A DNA stretch of 64,000 bases from Wuchereria bancrofti. Lineage: Eukaryota > Nematoda > Chromadorea > Rhabditida > Onchocercidae. Both the position numbers and the translations under genes were made by a program. The DNA lies in contig SSBO01000002.1 in NCBI GenBank assembly GCA_005281725.1, forward strand, positions 138,902-202,901, given 5' to 3'. Of this stretch, positions 40,601-51,300 are shown piece after piece; position 1 is the first letter of the stretch; each line of letters begins with the position of its first letter. The notes beneath the pieces were generated by a model, which saw only the letters and a program-made list of their open reading frames with translations, ran no database searches and had not been told where the DNA came from.

Positions 40601-43600
40601 AATTTTAAATTAAAAATTCATAAAAGATGAAAGAAATTATCTTCATCTTTAATTTACAATCAATGATAAACTTTAAATCTCTCATACAATCTTTAATAAA
40701 ATTCATTTAAAGGATAAATGGGAAGAAAAAATATGAATTGTATTTTAAAAATTTCAATTCTTAGATCTATTAAAAAATTTTTAATTCAAACAAATGTAAA
40801 AATTTTAAATTAAATATAAATGTTAGAAAAGTAAGCAATAAAATTTTAAAAAGTTTTAAATGAATTTAAATAACCCTCTCAAAGCATTTCGACGTAAATC
40901 AATCTTTGATGCATGAATACAAGAAAGTGAATGTAATGCTGAAATTTCAATATTGTTACCGGCCATTTCCAGATGTACCGTTCGTTTCAGTGTGAATAAA
41001 ACATCCGGAATCTGAAAGTTAACTATCAAAAAACATCCGGAATCTGAAAGTTAGCTATCAAAAAACATCCAAAATCTGAAAGTTAGCTACCAAAAAGTAT
41101 GAAAATGAAAATTTGCTAAATTTTAATAATAGTTCAAAATATAAAATATTTTTTTTTTTTTTTTGAAATCCAATTTTTAAAAATTTCCACATTGTATTAT
41201 TTTATGATAAACTATAATCAAGTTAACATTTTTTTTTTTTGTTCTGATTTTTTTTTAAACTATTTATTAATTAGGGAAATAATTTAAAAAGAAAAAAAAA
41301 AAGATGAGAATAGTATGTTGCCTGATTAAAATGATTGAAACTTAAATCCAGTTTTGTTAACATTATACATCGTGAAAGCTCTTCCGGTACTGTTTGTAAC
41401 CAATTATTGCTGACATTTAATACGGTTAAGCTGGAAATTACGTTTAACCATTACGTGAAATCACGTTTGATCTAATTTAATTATAATTTGGTCTAATCTA
41501 AATTTTGCACAAGAGAAAAGAAGAGAATTTAGAAGACGAAATAGCTTCAACGATTAATATAATTTCTTTTTTTTTTAATTTTCAAATCCCCTTAAAAAAA
41601 ACTAATGCGACATTAAAAGTATCATTTTTTGTTTAATCACTAATTTCATTTACTTTATTTTATTGCATATTATAATACTTCATAGAGATTTAAATTATAC
41701 TTAAATGACTGATACTTAAGTAAGTTATACAGCAATTAATTAACTTACTTAATTAATTCAGCAATTTGTGCCGGAATATAGGATATACAATTTCCAGAAA
41801 GTATTAATTCGGTAAGATTACTGAGATGACTTATTGTAATTGGAAAATGATAAAGTAAATTATCAGCAATATTTAGCGAACGTAACGAATGCAAACGTCC
41901 CACATCATCAAGCCATCCGAGAAGTGGATTTTGAATCTATAATTTATGATTAATTTAAAAAATTTCATTTCATTTTTGCTGAGAAATTTTTTAAACAACG
42001 ATTTACAATGAATAATTTCATATAGTTACATGATCCAATATTTTAGCTCATTTGACAAAACATTATTAAAAATCTAAATACTTTTGTAATATTACATATA
42101 TTAGCATTTAGCAATTGGAAGTTTTAATTTTTAAATTATTAAAAAAATTTAAAAAAAATTATTAAATTAAAAGTAACAAGAAGAATGCCAATAAACACTA
42201 GTGATTTATTTGTAATTATTATTGTGCGCACTAGGAATTATCGAATGAAATAAGAATTAGTGCGCTTAGCTTATAATTGTTTAAAGATTTTCAATGAAAT
42301 ACTAAACTTTTAATTATAAAAAATTTTCATTTCATAGCTAATTAATTAGCTTTATTTCGAATTAAGTTATTAATTAAAGCTTTTTTTTTCTCAGATTTTA
42401 TCCGTTATTATCTTCAGTATTGGAATATCTTGAAAAATCATCCTTTAAGAAATGTACGAGAATAATCCGGTTTATTTTCCGTTTCCATATCAATTCATTC
42501 CAGTTTTGTTCTTCTATTATTAATTCAAAATTACCTGATTACTTGGACGAAACTGTAATGAATTTCTGCGTAAATTTAGCGTGACAATTTGACGATTTAC
42601 TCCAACCGAAAATAATTCATCCGGTAGTAATAGTAAGCGATGATCACTTAAATCACAAATTGGTGCCATTTGAGTCTAAAATGAAAAATAAATTATTTTA
42701 GCATAAATCATCCTTTTTTTTTCATTTTTGTTTTTTTTTTTTTGCATTTTCATAGATAGTAATCAAATTAAAAAAAAAGTGAAGTAAGTCTAATAATTTT
42801 GTAAGTAACCACCTGTTAAGTATACTTTATTCAATTACTAAAAGAAAAATAAATAAATAAACAACTCATACGAATTTCACAAATTGGTACCATTTGAATT
42901 ATTTAAAAAACAAAACAAAAAAGTTACTTGAAGCAAACGAGTAAGCCAAAGATTCATTTCACCAATTGCTTCAAATTTTAAATTATAAATGTTAGATGAA
43001 TCCGTAAGACGAAGATACTTTCCACGATTTCCTTCCGTTACCTCAACGCGATATCGACTAAGTAGCAAAATTTCATCATCAGTATTATCTGAAATAATTT
43101 GTTGTAAATTTTCTTTTTTTTTTTCATCTCTTCTAAATTATCAAAACTATCTACTTTGCATTATCATTAAAGGCTTTTTTTAATACTTCTTTTAAATGTT
43201 CATAATAAATCTAAAATAAAAAAATAAGCAAAATGAAGAAATAAAGAAATTAAAAAATTCGAAATTAATAAAGTTTTTAATATTTAATTTATTTAAGAAA
43301 AAAAATTATGAAAAATTCACAATAAATGCAAAAAAAAAACGAAAAAATAAAGAAACTAAAAAAACTCAAAATTAATGGAGTTTTTTTAATATTTAAATTA
43401 TTTAAAAAAAAGCTGTGGGAAATTTGTGATTAAATTAATAAATTAATAAATTAAAAAAAATTTTTTTTTGTGATAGTATAAGTTTAGCGAATTAATTTGT
43501 TAACTGTAATATCATTAGCATAATTTGTGATAAATGATAATTTTATAAATAATGAAGTAAAATGAAAACCATATTCGATACGAATAGTTCCATTATAAAG

Positions 43601-45498
43601 TGTACAACGTCGTTTATTCCATTTCTGTAACAGTCGACCTTTACGTACGTGACACCACGCTATAAGTATTTCACTACATGCTCCATCACCAATCGTTTGC
43701 TCTGGACGACCTGAATTCAACGTGAAATTTCAAAAATTCTATTATATTTAATAATTTATTCTCATTAATAATCCTAAAAATATTTCAGGTAAAAGTTAAT
43801 TTAAATTTTAATCCAAATCATTATGACAAATCATTGCAATGTCACCGTGCAGTGTCATCAGAAAATGATCAAAACACTTCGCTTTCTGTTATGAAATTCT
43901 TTCACCCAATAGATTATGCCTTATTTTTTTTTTTTTTTAAGAAAATAAAAAAAAAGAACTTTAATAATAAATACTAATATTACCTACCAATAATAACAGC
44001 AATCGTAATAATAATGTTACATGCAACAACTAATAATAATAATAATAATAATAATAATAGCAACAATAATAATAATAATAGTAATAGTAAATAATTAATA
44101 ATTAATGAATAATAATAATAATATTAATAATAATAATTAATAATGATGGTAATAATAATAACAATGATAATGATAATAATAGTAAATAATTAATAATAAC
44201 AATTGATAATTAATAATAATAATGATAATAATAATAGTAACAACAATGATAAACTTACCTATAAAAAAGCAGAAGAGATGAGTTAAATGTGTGGCATCGC
44301 CAACAACCATACATTCTGATTGTGTTTCATATCCAATATTTGATAGAAATTCATTTTGCAATTGTAATGGATATTCTCCCGCTGCTAAGTTACTGTAAAT
44401 AAGAAATGATTTAAAAAATATACAAAAAAAAAAAAAAAAGAAAAAGAAAAAATGTATACAATATACAAAAGTTGTTTATTATTACTTTTATACAATATAT
44501 ATAAGTTATTTATTATTATATGCATAAGTTATTAATTATAGAATTGTTAAATTTCAACAAAATAGGACAAAGTATTAAATTGATTGTTTATGAATGTATG
44601 CAATATTAAAAATAAAAACAAATTTCTAGACGAATCATTTTTTTTACAAAATTAAATTAATTACTTGCCTAATTTTACATCCACCAATTTGAAGATATAA
44701 ACTTTCAAAACCCAAAATGGAACAAATATCTTGGACAGTTGTTTGAAGTGTAACTGGATAAATTAATGATCGTAATCCGGTTGGCGCATAAAGCCGGATA
44801 AAACCATTTTCGGCACCGGATTCCAGCCATTCTCGCTTACGATTACTTGTTAGGCGCTCAAGTTTTGTCGGTTTCCGCTGCAACTAACATAATTTTTGTA
44901 TTTGAATGTGACGAAACTCTCATACTATTCAATTCACGTATTGACGTCACGTGTAGATTCTCACTTATCAAATATTCCTATGCAAATTCAAATCAAAAAA
45001 CTTTTCAAAATTTTGTTAATTATGTAAAGTCTTCAAAATTTCTTGGCAGTAATATTTTTCTTTTCTCTTTGATATTTTCTCCGGAAATATCTTTACATCA
45101 CAATTATCAAAATCATCTTACTATCCGGCACAGCTACAAATTAATTTTTTCCGTCAAATCAAATCAGTCTTTAAAAAAAAAAAAAATTAAAAATTTCCAA
45201 TGCTACTTAATTGATCTAATATTAAGTGATAGCTTTTTCTTTTAAAAGATTGTCATTCGGACTGAAAGGAAAAAAAAAGTAAAAGTTAACGTGAAATCAT
45301 CAATCAGTTACACTTTTTTCGGAAAACTTTTTTTTTCCGGAAAAGTTGAAAAAAAAAAATGAAACATACAGTTCTTGTTAATGTTGCAAATTTTGTTGTG
45401 CTATCATCCACTGTTTTTTTTCGACGACTTATCGTTGCGTAAGCACTTTCAGTGCCGGTACTCTTTGATGGAATTTCCGGAATAGTTTTGGATGACAT
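31681..45498 (-). CDS. PHLPP: PHLPP-type PH/LRR/PP2C-like protein
   Basis: Mammalian PHLPP dephosphorylates the hydrophobic motif of Akt and PKC. Exons (minus): 45498-45370, 44883-44669, 44392-44259, 43710-43570, 43088-42928, 42675-42535, 41936-41749, 41430-41322, 41011-40875, 40565-40460, 40054-39973, 39320-39164, 38967-38809, 37978-37781, 37339-37177, 36338-36208, 35914-35819, 35362-35236, 34664-34410, 34161-34075, 33774-33637, 33212-33101, 32677-32500, 31951-31681; about 1204 aa. Order: RA-like fold (55-160), PH domain (165-260; WCHVRKGRLLQKWNKRRC), leucine-rich repeats (265-785), PP2C-like domain (790-1055; SAGQRNKLC, FGIIDGG, LGAAAMLL, GFSFLYP.VLPK), then a Ser-rich tail ending LYKV, which fits a class II PDZ ligand. 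Asp836 of the DG motif is present, but the LWE and DN metal-ligand positions of human PHLPP read WK (Lys993) and GN (Gly1028), so activity is doubtful. Introns 2 and 8 are GC-AG. Exon 2 could start 6 bases later at 44877. An in-frame stop precedes the ATG. Confidence 0.93.
32000..32330. repeat. 82-base tandem array, four units, PHLPP intron 23
   Basis: CCTCAAAATAAAATTAG recurs at about 32057, 32138, 32220 and 32304, with CAATTTTATAAATTTTTTCATC between. A (TC)n tract follows at 32362-32390. Confidence 0.9.
34276..34318 (-). repeat. Partial copy of PHLPP exon 20 end plus its donor
   Basis: On the minus strand CCGAAATCTTATCAGGTTTGCTAG copies the true exon 20 end at 34062-34090 (CCAAAATCTTATCAG|gtttgctag). 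The copy lies in intron 19, about 210 bases upstream of the real site. A frame encoding RPKSYQ is open into it but no acceptor lies between exon 19 and this copy. Confidence 0.75.
34690..35150. repeat. 152-base tandem array, three units, PHLPP intron 18
   Basis: GGAAATATTA recurs at 34703, 34854 and 35007, each followed by ACTTCAATAA...ACAAT(T/C)GTCAATTT and a TCTCTC tract with GGCGCATGAAAGTT in the first two units. The third unit is degenerate. Confidence 0.88.
36565..37160. repeat. Six-unit satellite with CCGGAATT core, PHLPP intron 15
   Basis: GAATATTTACCG recurs at 36571, 36665, 36781, 36879, 36973 and 37077. Units also hold AAATAACCGGAATTAATAAT and TAATTGCTAATGGAAAAAATGACT; length varies because of an internal (TAA)n. 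The array ends a few bases from the exon 15 donor at 37176. Confidence 0.9.
38030..38600. repeat. Satellite with ACCGGATATATT core, PHLPP intron 13
   Basis: A 37-base unit (GTATTACTGGACCGGATATA, TTAATAAAATAATGATT) alternates with a 53-base form carrying an extra TAATAAAATAATGATT. About a dozen units fill most of the intron. Confidence 0.9.
41000..41095 (-). repeat. 35-base triplication of the exon 9 acceptor, PHLPP
   Basis: On the minus strand AACTTTCAG|ATTCCGGATGTTTT is the exon 9 splice acceptor (exon starts 41011). Two more copies of acceptor plus about 13 exonic bases lie upstream in intron 8, near 41047 and 41082; the last reads ATTTTGGATG. Use of the nearer copy would give ATT CCG GAT GTT TTT TGA, an immediate stop. 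Confidence 0.88.
41012..41321 (-). other. GC-AG intron 8 of PHLPP
   Basis: Exon 8 ends AATCAG and the intron begins gcaaca. No GT occurs between this point and the next in-frame stop. The join gives LDLSFNHFNQ-IPDVLFTL, which restores normal leucine-rich repeat spacing. Confidence 0.8.
43158..43213 (-). other. Exon-like block in PHLPP intron 4
   Basis: It has a good acceptor (ttattttag), a weak donor (AAA|gtagat) and an 18-codon frame, IYYEHLKEVLKKAFNDNA. In the phase delivered by exon 4 it reads GAT TTA TTA TGA, so inclusion would stop translation. Skipping it joins exons 4 and 5 in frame. It may be chance or a poison exon. Confidence 0.25.
44030..44250. repeat. (TAA)n tract in PHLPP intron 3
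   Basis: About 220 bases of imperfect TAA with occasional TAG, AAC and TGA units. It ends just before the exon 3 donor at 44258. Confidence 0.9.
44393..44668 (-). other. GC-AG intron 2 of PHLPP with consensus AG|GCAAGT
   Basis: Exon 2 ends ...AAAATTAG and the intron starts gcaagt, the textbook GC donor. The acceptor is tttacag|TAAC, which needs phase 2. The GT six bases on would give phase 0 and an immediate TAA. The chosen join gives GGCKISNLAAGEYPLQL. Confidence 0.85.
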
Positions 45499-46207
45499 TG
45501 AACGTCAAATAATTAAACATATTCTTAGCATCATTTGCATAACTTAAAAAAAAGTGCAATTTTTAAATTTAAATTTAGTTAACACAGAATTTATTAAGCA
45601 ATACGATACTTTCAATGTAAGCGATAGTATAGAAAAGTTATAAAATTAATAACTTAAAAAAAAAAATTTGGACTAAATGAAAAAAAGAATGTAAAATGCA
45701 ACATGAAACCAATTAATATGGAAAAATGAGAAATTACATCTTCTTTCTAGCATTATTTTTCCGGAAAATTTTCATTTATACAATTTAAAACAATAAACAA
45801 TAAAGAAGTGAAATTGTGAAAAATTGGAATTTGAAAAAAAAAGTGGAATTGTCAAAATTGAAGTAAATTTCACTTGAAAATTTGTTCGTAACCAATTTCA
45901 ATTTATTAACTTCTATACAAAGTTAACTCGATTTATTCCTTAAACAAAGAAAATTCTTTTTACAATATTTACTGCTAATAATTTCAAATAATAACAATTT
46001 GTTAAATTTTAATTTTATAAAAACGAATAATATATTAAAAAATTATATTATCGTTTATATAATAAAATTAAACAATTGGATTAATGCAAATGTTGTAATT
46101 GTGGTAATATTATAATTAACTTAGAAATGATAGATGAAATGAGGATTACAGCAAATGTGGCAAATTTAAAAGATCGGAACAATTGATGAAGTAATAAGTA
46201 GGATATA

Positions 46208-46265
46208 GAAGAGGGAGAGAGAGAGAGAGAGAGAGAGGGGAGAAGGGAGAGGGAGAGAGAGAGAT
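46208..46265. repeat. (GA)n tract
   Basis: GAGAGA run with interruptions (GGGAGAAGGGAGAGG), 0.7 kb upstream of the PHLPP start. Confidence 0.85.
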
Positions 46266-46349
46266 TTTTAAAATAGTGAATCAATGAAATGGCATGAAGT
46301 TAAAGTGTAAAATGAGAATTGCCGTCAACTTCCTGTAATTATTATTCGA

Positions 46350-46455
46350 TAATGGTGATGATGATGATGGTGATGGTGATGACAATGACGATAATAATAC
46401 CAATAATAATAATAATAATAATAATAGTGTGATGATGATAATAATAATGATGACA
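46350..46455. repeat. (GAT)n/(AAT)n trinucleotide tract
   Basis: GATGATGATGGTGATGG passing into AATAATAAT and back to GATGATGATAATAATAATGATG. Confidence 0.85.
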
Positions 46456-48074
46456 ATTGCCATGATAATACTTATATTCAGCAATTATTGCAATCATTGA
46501 ACATTTTGATTTGGTTTAATTAATATCTAATCAAAAATTTAGGTCATATTATAATTAAAAGAATCGTAGACAGCAACCATATATAACTTTAAAATTTTAA
46601 GTGAAACAAAGAATGATAATTAAAAATTGAATGTTTAACAATGATAACATAATTTAAATTATTAAAAGTTTTATAACTAGTATAGCTCTTTTTAATAAAA
46701 ATTTTTTTGGATACTATTTTTTTTTTGGTTATCTTAGTAAAATTTATTGATTTTTTTTTTTGAAATAATTCCATAATATAATTAAATTTCATTTCTTCTA
46801 TTTATTTCATAAAGTATTATAATTTGAAGAGATAAAAAGTAAAATATTATGCAAATTTAATTTTAAAATATGTACAAACAATTTTATCTCTCCATTCAAC
46901 ACACATTCATAAGATTTCAAATTTGATATTTCTAAAATTATTTTAATTTTCCTGCTACTATTGATACTACTGTCATTGTTATTGTTATTGTTGTTATTAT
47001 TATTGTTGTTGTTATTGTCCGTTTCCCGTACTTTACTATTTCCGGATTATGCATCAATGACAATGGCATTACTATTAATTTGACAGTCTGATTATAATGG
47101 TCTAAATTTAATTCATTTTAAAATCAAATATTAACTTCTACTTTTCATATCATTTGAATAAATTGAAAAAAAAAAAAGTGAAAAACTTCTCACTAAACAT
47201 TCATTTATAATTAATGCATTGAAAATTTACAAAATAATATCATCAATTAACTAATTTAAATTTAAAATGATTAATTTGAGGTTTTGTTTTTTTAATTAAA
47301 TAAACACGTGTAGATTTTCTAAATTTTAATTGGATTTTATTTTGATCAAGTGAAAATTACATTCAATTTCTCTATTCATCCTTCTAATTATCATTTAAAA
47401 AAATAAAATTAAATAAATAAATAAAAATGATTTTGTTACAAATTATTTGCTGGTCCGGAAAAATTCAAAATACGAATGATAAAAGTTATATAATTATCAA
47501 ATTTTGTATTAGTGTTGCAAGTAATAATTGCACTACTTCTTCATCAACTGATAACTTATCAAAATTATCAATCCTATATTGTTAGCAAACTTTCTTCAAA
47601 TGGCACAAGCAACAATTTGGAATGCTTCTTTATTCACTGATAACTTATCAAAATTATCAATCTCACATTATTAGCAAATCTTTTGCAAATAATAAACGAA
47701 ATTATTATTGCAATACAATAGGAATCATTGAAAATTTCATTTATAAAAATGAAAAATATGTAAACGAAATGAATATTTTCTATTTGCTAAAGAATTTACA
47801 AAAGAGTAAACAATTTTCTCAAAGAAAAAAAAAATTACCAGTTAATTACATTTTTGTTAGAAAAATTGATCGATAGTAAAACTTTTATCGAATTAAATTT
47901 AATAAAAATTTAGATTACTTTTTACGATCTTTCTTCCACTTTTTTCTTTCTTTTTTTATTTTCACTAAAATTTCCTAAGAAATATTTTCAGTTCATTGCC
48001 ATCTGTCTTTCCGGTTTCTTTCTTATTCTTTTTCATTTTTCACTTCATACAATCATTTCTATTATTCATTCACG

Positions 48075-48142
48075 TGTGCGTGTATGTGTGTGTGTGCGTG
48101 TATGTCACTGACGTGTGTGTCTGTGTGTGTGTGTGTGTGTCT
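48075..48142. repeat. (GT)n tract upstream of OSBP
   Basis: GTGTGCGTGTATGTGTGTGT followed, after a short gap, by a second GT run, 200-270 bases before the OSBP ATG. Confidence 0.85.
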
Positions 48143-48342
48143 TTGTCTGTGTTTGGACTATAATGGATTTATGAAGAATAAGCGAGATCACAAACAAATA
48201 ATAATTGTCAATTTAAAAATTTCATCAAATTTTTATTATATTTCAATATGAAATGACTGTTTAGATTTGTTACCATTTCAAATTTTAAAATGAAAATTTA
48301 TAAAATTTGCAAATTTTTGTAAGATTTTTTTCTTTTTCATAA

Positions 48343-51300
48343 ATGAAAGCAACTAAATGGAATAAATCATTGTTTATTTATATCAAAATTATGTCTGGTA
48401 GTGATAATAGAGCAAAAACTAAACGTCAAAATACTGAAAGCTCATTTCTTGGCCGTTTGTTTCATTTCAATTATTTGCGATCCAGAAATGAGCCTGAAAC
48501 GTATTATTTATTAAATATATTTCTTAGTTTATCACTAGTATATTAGGTGGATTAATTAAGATTAAAAAAATAATTATGTAAAGTTCTTAGCTCTTTTTCT
48601 TCTTTTTTTTGGCATCTTTAGGTAATTAGGCAATTATTTCAAATATTACCTTAGGTACACTTAAATATTATAAATGAAATAATACATAAAATGACATTTT
48701 AAATTTTTATTTAATTTAAATTTGCTAAACTTTCATTTTTATGCAGTATAAATGATTTGAACTTATCATCAAATACATCAGAATCATTGTTTATTTCAAA
48801 CATTGTTACCTTAAGTACACTTAAATGTTATGAATAAATAATACGTAAAATGATAATTTAAATTTTTATTTAATTTAAATTTGCTAAATTTTCATTTTTA
48901 TGCAGTATAAATGATTTGAACTTATCATCAAATACATCAGAATCATTGTTTATTTCAAATATTGTTACCTTAAGTACACTTAAATGTTATGAATGAAATA
49001 ATACATAAAATGATAATTTAAATTTTTATTCAATTTAAGTTTGCTAAATTTTCATTTTTATGCAGTATAAATGATTTGAACTTATCATCAAATACATCAA
49101 AATCATCGCTAAAAGATATTGAAATAGAAATTATCGATATTAGCGGCGGTACAATCATAAAATCGGGTTATCTTGCTAAAAAAATTTGGCGCTTTGGTCG
49201 TTCCACCAGTTTTTTCGTTCTTCGTAATAATGGCAAATTTTGCTTTTATAAAAATGAAACAATTGCTAAAGATCCAAAAAAGTATAACGGTTTTACCAAT
49301 GTTAAGGTTTTAAATTAATTATTAATTAATAAAAATTATTATTACTAAAATTTTGATTAATTAATAAATAATATTATTATTAAAGTTTCTTCTATAATTT
49401 TTTAGCAAAAGCAAAACAAAAAACAAAATCGATTTAGATAATTCATAATAAATAGTTGGAATTTATTAAAGAGTAAAAATGATAAATTGAATTAATCGCA
49501 TAGAATTGTGCAATATTTTAATAATAATTTGTTAATTTAATTATGAAAAAATTTTAGTAAACATTTTATCATTTATTTATATTTTATTTAGAAAAGATTT
49601 TTTTCAAAAAAAAAAAATAAAAAATATTTTAAGGATATTTATGTTGTGCCAAGAGGATTGAAAGAATTTATAATTTATACAAAAAAAAGTATTTGGTATT
49701 TAAAAGCAAAAACAAGCCAAGATCGTGATGATTGGATTAAAAAACTCAAATCTATAAGGTTTTACAATTATTTTAAATTTCTAAATTAATTACTTAATTT
49801 CTATTGATTTTCATGATTTTCTTTTTTTGAAAAAAAAAAGCAATGGAAATAATTAGTATATAATCAAAAATGAAATAAGCAAAATGCTTTTTAAATGAAT
49901 CTGAAAATATATTTAAATCATTAAATGAAATTAATTGATTAATTAAATGAGTATGTTTAATCATCGTAATTAAATTAATTTCATCATTATTTTTTTATAG
50001 GGCATTTTTACGAATGAAAGAAGAGGAAGAATTGAAACGAATTATAAATTCTCAATCAAATCAACGAAAAAAAACAAACACAAAAAAAATTATCACTGAA
50101 TTGGATGAATTACTTCAAATAACGTATAAAAATTTACGTGAAGTAAACAAATACACTTTAATAAATCATAATTAAAACGAATTTTAAATATTTTAATTAT
50201 ATTTTTTTCGATTAAATTTTAATTATATTTTTTTTCCAATGAATTATCAGATAGATTAGAATTATTCCCAGAGATCCTAGCATCATTCAACAGTAAATAT
50301 TAAGTAATGTATTAAGAGTAGAATTCAAAAAAAAAAAAACTGAAGTAAGTTTTTTTTTAATTGAAATTAGTTAAATTTTTTTTGACTTATTTTTAGATTA
50401 AATTAATTTAACCTATAATTCCAATTAGCAATTGTATGTAACATTTCAATTTGTTCAAGTATATTTGTTAAAATTAAGCAATCTTAATTAAAATATTTAT
50501 AGTTTTAATTTTATTTAATATTAAAAAGTTATTTTTCTCTGTTAAATATTTTATCTGAAATGACACTTTTTTTTTTAAAGCTTCAAGTGAAATTAAATGA
50601 TTTTCGACATTCACTTCTAAATGGTAAACAATTGGATAAAGTTCAAATGGCAGATCTTGATGATACATCACATAAAATTATAAAGGATATGCAAATTAGT
50701 TTAGAAGCAATTAAAAGGTTTTTAATTTGTTTTATTTAAATTGGAAAGTTCTTAATTAAAAGGTTTTCAATTTTTTAATTTTTAATTTTTATATTGCATA
50801 AGTTTAACCAATCGAAATTTCGAATTTTGGTGGAATTTTTTTTTTGCATCATTAAAATATTAAAACTATCATATCATATTGTCAAGATAGAATTAATAAA
50901 ATGACTTAACTAATTTAATTTTTTAAATTTTGAATGAAAATAAATGAAATCATAAAAAATAGTAAGATTGGATAGAAATGTATGAAATTGAGCTATTTTA
51001 CTTACTATCATAAAATTTTAACATTGCAATCACTTACAAGCAATCATAAATTAATTTTATTATAATCAATTAAATTTGTACTTATTTTATTACTTCCTCA
51101 TTTTTTTTTTTTTTTTTTGTTTCAGATATTTTACAAAATCAAAATGTTTGCAAGATGAAATGAAACGTATTATGCACGATTTAAATTATGAATCACAACA
51201 ACGCTCAAATTTAATACGTCAAATAGAATTACAAGCAAAGCAATTGAATTGCATTGAAAAAGTGCTTTTAGTGCATTTTCATATTTAATTATTTTAATTT

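Larger units (their letters stand above)
45499..48342. other. Divergent intergenic region between PHLPP and OSBP
   Basis: The two genes start head to head 2.84 kb apart. Between them are (GA)n at 46208-46265, a (GAT/AAT)n tract at 46350-46455, an (AAC)n tract at 46970-47020 on the minus strand, and a (GT)n tract at 48075-48142 just before OSBP. Short upstream ATGs occur near 48169. No separate gene is supported; the Asn-rich open frame on the minus strand near 46.85-47.05 kb follows the trinucleotide tract. Confidence 0.6.

Noticed and set aside
44847..45245. 132-codon plus-strand frame
   Set aside because: It overlaps PHLPP exon 2 antisense and intron 1, and shows no family resemblance.
46840..47050. 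Asn-rich minus-strand open frame upstream of PHLPP
   Set aside because: It follows an (AAC)n tract, has no ATG or splice link to PHLPP exon 1, and an in-frame stop precedes the PHLPP ATG.
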